A stretch of DNA of 64,000 bases from Brachynemurus nebulosus (Eukaryota > Arthropoda > Insecta > Neuroptera > Myrmeleontidae), in the NCBI GenBank assembly GCA_035578155.1, contig JAPWDM010000007.1:32648413-32712412 (forward strand). Reading direction: 5' to 3'. A program made the position numbers and the translations under genes. Numbering within the stretch: position 1 is the first letter of the stretch; each line of letters opens with the position of its first letter. The notes beneath the pieces are model-generated. The model did not search any database. It was not told the DNA's origin and worked only from the letters and a program-made list of their open reading frames with translations. Shown here one piece after another: positions 58,007-64,000 of this stretch.

Positions 58007-58303
58007 CTTCCGCGACTACTAAAGTAGCGAAAGCATTGTGACCACTTTTGAAAAATACAAAATTTTTTCCGTCCAAAATAAAATTTTTTACGCACATTTT
58101 ACGTTTTAGAGCTTCTAGAACAATTTTGGTTTGGTGTCTGTCCGTCCGTCTATCTGTCCGTCTGTGTGTCGCCAATTTGCACCAAGTGGCATAACTTCTA
58201 AACTATTCGATTGTTTTTAATGAAATTTTCAGAAATTATGCAGTTTGGTTGCTAGATGGCACCGTATGAATTTAATCGAAATCGGAGCAACGGTAGCTGC
58301 GCC
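58007..58303 (+). repeat. dispersed repeat M2, copy b
   Basis: Same blocks as 1105-1340: GCTTCCGCGACTACT, which pairs with GTAGCGAAAGC as a hairpin, then TTTTACGTTTTAGAGC, GTGTCTGTCCGTCCG and CATAACTTCT. Homology stops at 58303, where the palindrome 58305-58478 begins. Confidence 0.8.
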
Positions 58304-58304
58304 C

Positions 58305-58478
58305 ATAACTTGCTTTGCTTAAGCCTTCAAAAATTTCGTTATTTTTTCGCTACGACGCACCGTTTACGAGATATTTACGTCTTTACGAGATATTACTTTT
58401 GATCGTAAATATCTCGTAAACGGTGCGTCGTAGCGATAAAATAACGAAATTTTTGAAGGCTTAAGCGAAGCAAGTTAT
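58305..58478 (+). repeat. palindrome 1: 75-bp arms, 24-bp loop
   Basis: Arms 58305-58379 and 58404-58478 pair with about two mismatches; contains CGTAAATATCTCGTAAACGG and CGACGCACCG. Confidence 0.92.
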
Positions 58479-58479
58479 A

Positions 58480-58813
58480 GGTATTCCAAACAAATTGAGG
58501 CTGTCAAAACCTACTTTTCGTTATCGAAAATTATCGATACCACGTAACTTATCATCGATTGGTTATAACTGGTTTCTTTAGGCTCTGTTAGCTTCATTGA
58601 TTTAGTCAAAAAATTAGTTTTCGATATTTTTCGTAACTTTACGAAAAGTATCGGAAACTAATTTTTTCGAAAATATTCTATTGGTAACCAAATCAGAGGG
58701 ACTAATAGAGCTTAAATTAAACAATTATAACCAATTTATGATAAGTAGTCCGTTATCGATAATTTTCGATAACGAAAAGTAGGTTTTAACAGTCTCAGTA
58801 TGTTTGGAATACC
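58480..58813 (+). mobile_element. palindrome 2: 334-bp foldback element
   Basis: Tips GGTATTCCAAAC/GTTTGGAATACC; arms share CCTACTTTTCGTTATCGA, GGTTATAA and AAAAATTAGTTTTCGATA-type sequence around a centre near 58640. Arms are imperfect (about 85-90% by eye). Confidence 0.88.
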
Positions 58814-59544
58814 CACCACTGCAAATTAAACGGAATGTTTTTTTTTATATTTTTTTATTTTCACACTTGTAATAAAAAATGCCTATCTTTTGATGGTCTC
58901 GAACTACCCGGTTTCAAAGAACATGGAACCAATTAATCGTGTTCTTCGGGGGATTGCTGTATTAAGTTTGACACACGAACGTCCTTAAATATATTAAAAT
59001 TTGAATCAAAAATTTAGGTAACGTGTTGGCTGATTTGAGTGCACTTAGAGTCATCAAAACCATTTACGCGTGATATCTGTTGACAATACTTTTCTCGAAA
59101 CATATCATTTTATTACAATTGTTTATCCTGATACAAGTACCACCCACTGAAGATAAAAATAAGCACAAAAAAAAATCAATAAATTGTAAGACCTAAAAAC
59201 AATTTGTACAAATAATCCATATAATGAGAAAATAAAGTACGTGAAACAACCGTGGAGTTAATAGTCCTGGTTAAAAGGAGATAAAGCTAATTTGTACAAC
59301 ATAAATAGATGAATGTCGTGGTTGTCGGTAAAATTTTTGAACATAACAAAAATGGAGTAAGTACCGTTGACTGGAGTTACTTTAGGACACAACTTACAAT
59401 TTTTGACAGTTAAAATCAGGATTACGTTATTATCGGAGGGACGACAATCGTTTTTGCTTAGAAACCAAAAGAAAAATAAATATGTACCAGTGTATATTTA
59501 TATAGAACCCCCAAGACAAAAAAAAAACAAATGGTAATACATCA

Positions 59545-60005
59545 CAGCTTCTTCGTACTCGTAAAAGACTTTAAAACAGCACTCTACCAAATATATATAC
59601 CGTGAAATTATATTTTCGCCTTAAAGTTCATAAAAAATTGTTGTAACTCAAAATACTTAAAGGCTAAATTATAAAATAATAGCAAAAATATTTTAGAAAC
59701 TAACCCCCAAAATACTTTAAAAATTTGAGCGAAGTGGGACTAGCAATAAATAAGATATTGACATTTAATGGGATTTGATGGTAGCGCCGTGGATACTATT
59801 ACTCTGAATGCAATGAAATTTGTAGTGGACCATCTAGGAACCAGACCGCATAATTTCTGAAAATTTCATTAAAAACAATCGAATAGTTCAGAAGTTATGT
59901 TAGTTAGTGCAAACTGGCGACACACAGACGTACGCAGACAGACGGACGGACGGACACACCAAACCAAAATCGATCAAAAAGCTCTAAAACGTAAAATGTG
60001 CGGAT
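59545..60005 (-). repeat. dispersed repeat M2, copy c (empty-site paralogue)
   Basis: Reverse complement of M2. It is uninterrupted across the point where copy a carries the mariner: ACCAAATATATATACCG here versus the TA-flanked insertion at 1671/2570. Confidence 0.85.
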
Positions 60006-60719
60006 CTTTGGTCAGACTTTCCCTGGGTTTTTTCAGTTTTCAGTTTCGTCAAGGGTGTATGAAAGTTTTAAACGAAATGTGAATGTGGCATCAAATAAAA
60101 TGTCTCCTCTTCAGACCTCAGTGCAGCCACAACTTCAAATCAGCGTCGCTGGATAGCAACACCTATCATATAGTACAGCAATGGCGTTTGTTAGACAGAA
60201 TATTTTTACGCCACCAGTCTCAAAGTGATGCCACTTTTCGGTATGCGTCTTGTTTATGTATAGCTACAAAACATTTATAAAGAACTAACTGCAAAATCCT
60301 CGTAATACGCTTTTATCGTTTTCTTAAGAAACGACTTGTGATCCGATTATCTCTGTGACAACGCTTTCACAACGTTTTAACTCGACGATGTCATCTTTAC
60401 CGAAATCATTTCATTCAGTGCTAATAATAATAACTGTTGACTGACGAACATGGAAAATTCATGTGACTGGAAAAATCATATTTTCAAACTAATTGACGAA
60501 AATGGTCAGTTTCGTTGACGTTCGGAAACACCGTCGTTGACGCGCGAAGATAACGCTATAGAGAATTAAAAGTGGTTAATACTTATTGTTTATTGGTTGA
60601 ATGGTTCACAAAATTTTGTTGTAGAGTAGTCTCTCGATAATTTTAAGCTTAAGGGGTTGTACGAATGGGAAGTCTTTAGAAATAATATAATAAAAGTTGA
60701 TAATACAGCCAGGAACTTG

Positions 60720-61260
60720 ATTAAAATTAACGTTTAACTTGTTAAGCGCATGTTAAAACACCGATTAAGTCAGGATTTCGTAATCAGTAGCTACATGGAG
60801 AGAAAATTCCTATAAAAGTTACTGTGCTCATACTACAATCGACGTGTAACAGGCGAACATATCCAATTTTTGTACGGTAAAATTATAAAAATTACAATAA
60901 TATAACTATAATTTTTATAATTTTACCGTACAAAAATTGGATATGTTCGCCTGTTACACGTCGATTGTAGTATGAGCACAGTAATTTTTATAGGAATTTT
61001 CTCTCCGTGTAGAATTTTTCACAATTTTCGCGATGAAACACTTCTTGCTTTTATTTAGGTACTCTTAAAATTAGCCTTTTGTTAATAATATGATTAATTA
61101 TTTGAATTTTTCACTTTCTATGAAGTTTTTAAAAAACGACACTGTCTATCGAATTGTATAAGGTCCGACACTTGTCTTCAGTTTATTTAAATTTAAATCG
61201 AAAATTATGGTAAAGTTTGGTGGTTCGACGGTAATCTAACAGCAGAAAGACTTAAATTTA
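60720..61260 (+). repeat. dispersed repeat M3, copy 2 (split by the foldback)
   Basis: Blocks TCAGGATTTCGTAATCAG before, and TAGAATTTTTCACA, CTTCTTGCTTTTATTTA, ACGACACTGTCT after the foldback, in the same order as 29030-29280. Confidence 0.75.
60794..61009 (+). mobile_element. 216-bp near-perfect foldback MITE, TA target site
   Basis: Arms of about 100 bp differ at only a few bases; ends CA(T/C)GGAGAGAAAATTCC. TA at 60792-60793 and 61010-61011. The related M3 sequence at 29061-29072 lacks it, which proves insertion at TA. Confidence 0.93.
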
Positions 61261-61332
61261 CATTTTCATATTTAGTTTATATAAATCCAGTCATATCATT
61301 TACTTTTTTCCCGTAAGAAATGTAATATGAGC

Positions 61333-61537
61333 CAGAGGCGTAACTAAAATTTTTATACCCTGGATTGATTGTGACTGACGTGCTCTCACTTCAAAAGTCC
61401 ACTTTTCTCCCAAATATGTAGCTGACGAACAAAAAGAAAAAAAAGCACGTTCAAGCAATTTCTGAATTTTCTTCTTTGTAAGTAATGGACTTTGAAACGA
61501 CTAATACTCCACCTGCTCCATTCTAGTTACGCCCCTG
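61333..61537 (+). mobile_element. 205-bp hAT-type MITE
   Basis: Termini CAGAGGCGTAACTA and TAGTTACGCCCCTG, a terminus type I know from hAT MITEs. No matching 8-bp duplication is visible, so either the flanks have changed or the boundary is slightly off. Confidence 0.65.
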
Positions 61538-62142
61538 ATTACTCGATTATCACGATGTGTGTGTTAGGGTGAATGTAAAAAAATCCATTAGTTGAAGATC
61601 ATCTCAACCTGTATCTTAGTTATTTAAAATTGTTTGAATCCATAAAAATATCATCATGTAGTATCAGACACCATAAAATGATGCAATAGTCTTATCAATA
61701 AAAAAAATTTCATTAGCAATATCAACGAATTTTCCTCTATTTCCGTCATGAGATTTTCTCTTCAAATGGAAATGTGATTTTTCATTTTGCTACGTTCGTT
61801 TAATGTTACCATTTTGCCACTCTCGATGAAATTGGATTAGCTTAATCGTCTTACATAAAATTTTTTATGATTTCTAACTGAATATGAAAATGGGAAAATT
61901 GTTATTTAATCTTGAGCCGTACAATCACAGATGATTGGCACTACAAATTTTTTTATTTTTATTTTAATAATTTAATATTTAATTGAATACCTTCGTGGGG
62001 ACAATCGTGGCATTAAGTATGTTTGCAATTTCCAAAAAAAAATTTTTACTGGTTGAATGCGCCACTGCATCGTTTGGTATGTAGTACTATTAAGTTTGTT
62101 GTCTGTTTGATTATAATAATTAATTAAAGGTGCAATTGGGCA
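61538..62142. other. no gene recognised
   Basis: AT-rich, nothing noted. Confidence 0.4.
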
Positions 62143-62289
62143 GGGCCGGATCTCTAAATAGACAAGATAGGCGGTTGCCTAGGGGCCCACATGCTCTACG
62201 GGGCCCTGTGATCCGAAAAAAATTAAAATATAATGAAAGTTGTTTCACCAAATATTAAAAATTTAGGGGTTAGGAGGTAAAGGTTGCAA

Positions 62290-62960
62290 GAGTTTTGCCT
62301 AAAGCAGTGTTTTTCAACCTGTGGGTAAATTTTTAGGTACGCACTTCTAGGGGTGGTTTGAAAATTTATGGATGAAAAAAATAATGTTACATTTATTACT
62401 AAAGCTCTATATAGTATATGTAAACAAAATATTATAAATTTATAAATTTTTAAGTACACATATGAAAGGGTACTTTCAACTCCTAAAAATTTATAGATGC
62501 AAAAAATAATGTTATATTTATTACTAGAGCTCTATATAGTATATTTAAACAAAATATCATTAATTTTTAAATTTTTAAGTACACCTATGAAGGGGCGGTT
62601 TCAACCCCTAAAAATTTGTAGATGTAAAAAATAATGTCATATTTATTATTAGAGCTCTGTATAGTATATATAAACAATATATCATCAATTTTTAAATTTT
62701 TAAGTACACAGTTGAGGGGTGGTTTCAACCCTTAAAAATGTGTAAATGCAAAAAATAATGTTATATTTAATCAACGTAGTTTTAATTGGGATTTCAAGAG
62801 TTTAATGATTTCGTTTTAACCAATTACAATTATTGGGTAATTGGTTAAAACGAAATCATTAATGTTATATTTGTTACTAGAACTTTTTAAGGTACGTATA
62901 AACAAAATTTCATCGATTTTTAAATTTTTGAGTTCTAACTTTGAGGGGGTGGTTCACCCC
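62290..62960 (+). repeat. tandem repeat, ~118-bp unit, five copies
   Basis: Units share AAAAAATAATGTTA-ATTTATTACTA, GCTCTATATAGTATAT, TTTTTAAATTTTTAAGTAC and GGGG-GGTTTCAACCCCT. The fifth unit is separated by the hairpin insert 62769-62859. Confidence 0.85.
62769..62859 (+). mobile_element. 91-bp hairpin insert inside the 118-bp array
   Basis: 23-bp perfect inverted arms (62804-62826; 62838-62860). TAATGTTATATTT flanks it on both sides (62756-62768; 62860-62872), as expected of a 13-bp duplication. Confidence 0.75.
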
Positions 62961-63391
62961 TTAAAAAAGTTTTTTAGCAGCAACTGATATTTTTTATGTT
63001 GTTAGGTAGCCACTCTCTACATACTGACAAAGTTTCAGATTTTTTTGAATTTTCGACTTCTTGCCCTTTCCTTGTAAGTCTTTTACTTTCTATATGAGTT
63101 TAAAAAATGTCAATAATATTTTTTAAACAACAGTACTGCCTCTTAAAATTGCGTAACATTCGACACTGACTATTACAAAGTGCTACTACGATGCCAGAAA
63201 CGACAAATTCATAAGGAATTCGTAGTTAGATATACGAAATTCTAAGAAAAATTTGAAGTGACCAGCGCTTCCACTTTCATCATAATTAAAAAGGTAAAAA
63301 AAGGCTACTATTGTTACTTCAGAAACTTTATCAACATATTTTCTAAACTATCATATCTAGAATCGTCATAAATTACGTATTCTATCAACCC

Positions 63392-63410
63392 AACCTAACC
63401 TAACCTAACC
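63392..63410. repeat. (AACCT)n tract, insect telomere motif
   Basis: Almost four AACCT units. (TTAGG)n is the common insect telomere repeat; such a short internal tract also occurs in ordinary repeats. Confidence 0.6.
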
Positions 63411-63429
63411 AAAATGAAAAATTGACAAA

Positions 63430-63660
63430 GATGAGTGTAAATTAAAAATCACAAAGTGATTGAAAAAATTTCCCGGATCGGCCGGGAATCGAACCCAGGA
63501 TCTTCTAGTAACTAACCAGGTGTGCTATCCATGACATCATCGATCCTTTGCTCGACAGGCGCCCGACACAGACAACATTCAATCACCTATGTGTATGTAC
63601 TCTCTATAATGCGAGAAACAGTTACAACTTTTCAATTTCAAATATTATCGTGAGTGTGTT
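63430..63660 (-). repeat. tRNA-Thr-derived SINE copy 4
   Basis: tRNA-like segment 63475-63546 on the minus strand with an intact B-box (GGGTTCGATTCCC). The head matches 12813-12925 for over 100 bp, including CACCTATGTGTATGTACTC. The tail has AATCACTTTGTGATT. Confidence 0.82.
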
Positions 63661-64000
63661 TCGTTTATTTAAATACAGTGAGCTGATTTGCTGGTAAATT
63701 TTCACTATTCGAATACTTTTTTCTGACACTGTACCTGTGCATGTGAAAACAATATGAATAAATATTCATTGAAAGCATATGTAAAACGTATTATAAACTA
63801 TGATACGTTTTATAAGCAGTGATATACTCATATTTAAGCATACATTGAGTAGGTACCGTAGTGCCGTAAGTACATATACATTGTAGTTATGTTTTGTATA
63901 GGTTGTAAATTGTAATCGGTAACAATGCCAGTGACTGGGCGTGGAATAAGAAAAGACGACAAACTCCAGGTGTTTAACTAGACGAACGACAGCAAACCAT

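Overview
The window looks like an arthropod, most likely insect, nuclear genome. It is strongly AT-rich and has spliced genes with GT/AG introns. One protein-coding gene is clear, and almost all the rest is transposable elements in various states of decay. Markers compatible with an insect are the defective proventriculus (dve) homeobox gene, a tRNA-Thr-derived SINE, hAT and Tc1/mariner remnants, a Penelope endonuclease fragment, and a short (AACCT)n tract of the insect telomere type. I cannot assign an order.

Layout. Positions 1-33.9 kb have no confident host exon. They hold a mariner-type deletion derivative (1673-2569), several copies of a microsatellite-bearing element (called M1 here), hAT elements at 5685-6386, 25734-26669 and 27828-28745, TA-flanked elements at 7784-8214, 19165-20370, 31189-31882 and 33443-33703, a Penelope GIY-YIG fragment (21051-21287) and a TTAA-flanked element (29666-30331). 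From 33.9 to 39.8 kb lie the last four coding exons of dve on the plus strand (33908-34105, 34197-34426, 36960-37868, 39054-39776). They encode the ULD/CMP oligomerisation domain, a CUT-like segment and two K50 homeodomains. The upstream exons are not recognised here. Two of the three introns are filled with nested transposons whose ends lie 17-36 nt from splice sites.

Positions 39.8-64 kb are the dve 3' flank and more repeats. They include TTAA elements at 40100-40684, 48205-48670 and 50519-51120, a tandem SINE pair (44.35-44.57 kb), tandem arrays with periods of about 147, 169 and 118 bp, a TCTTGG hexamer array (46.8 kb), a hAT inside a foldback element (56.5-57.3 kb), two adjacent large palindromes (58305-58813) and a 216-bp near-perfect foldback element (60794-61009).

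I see no operon, CRISPR array, rRNA gene or intact tRNA gene, and no new multi-gene system. The notable content is transposon architecture: nested insertions that retain target-site duplications, paralogous empty sites that prove insertions, a microsatellite held at one fixed position in a dispersed element family, and a ~169-bp satellite-like monomer carried inside a hAT in a dve intron and also present as a tandem array 15 kb away. Element families were assigned by eye from terminal repeats, target-site duplications and short protein motifs; no database search was run.
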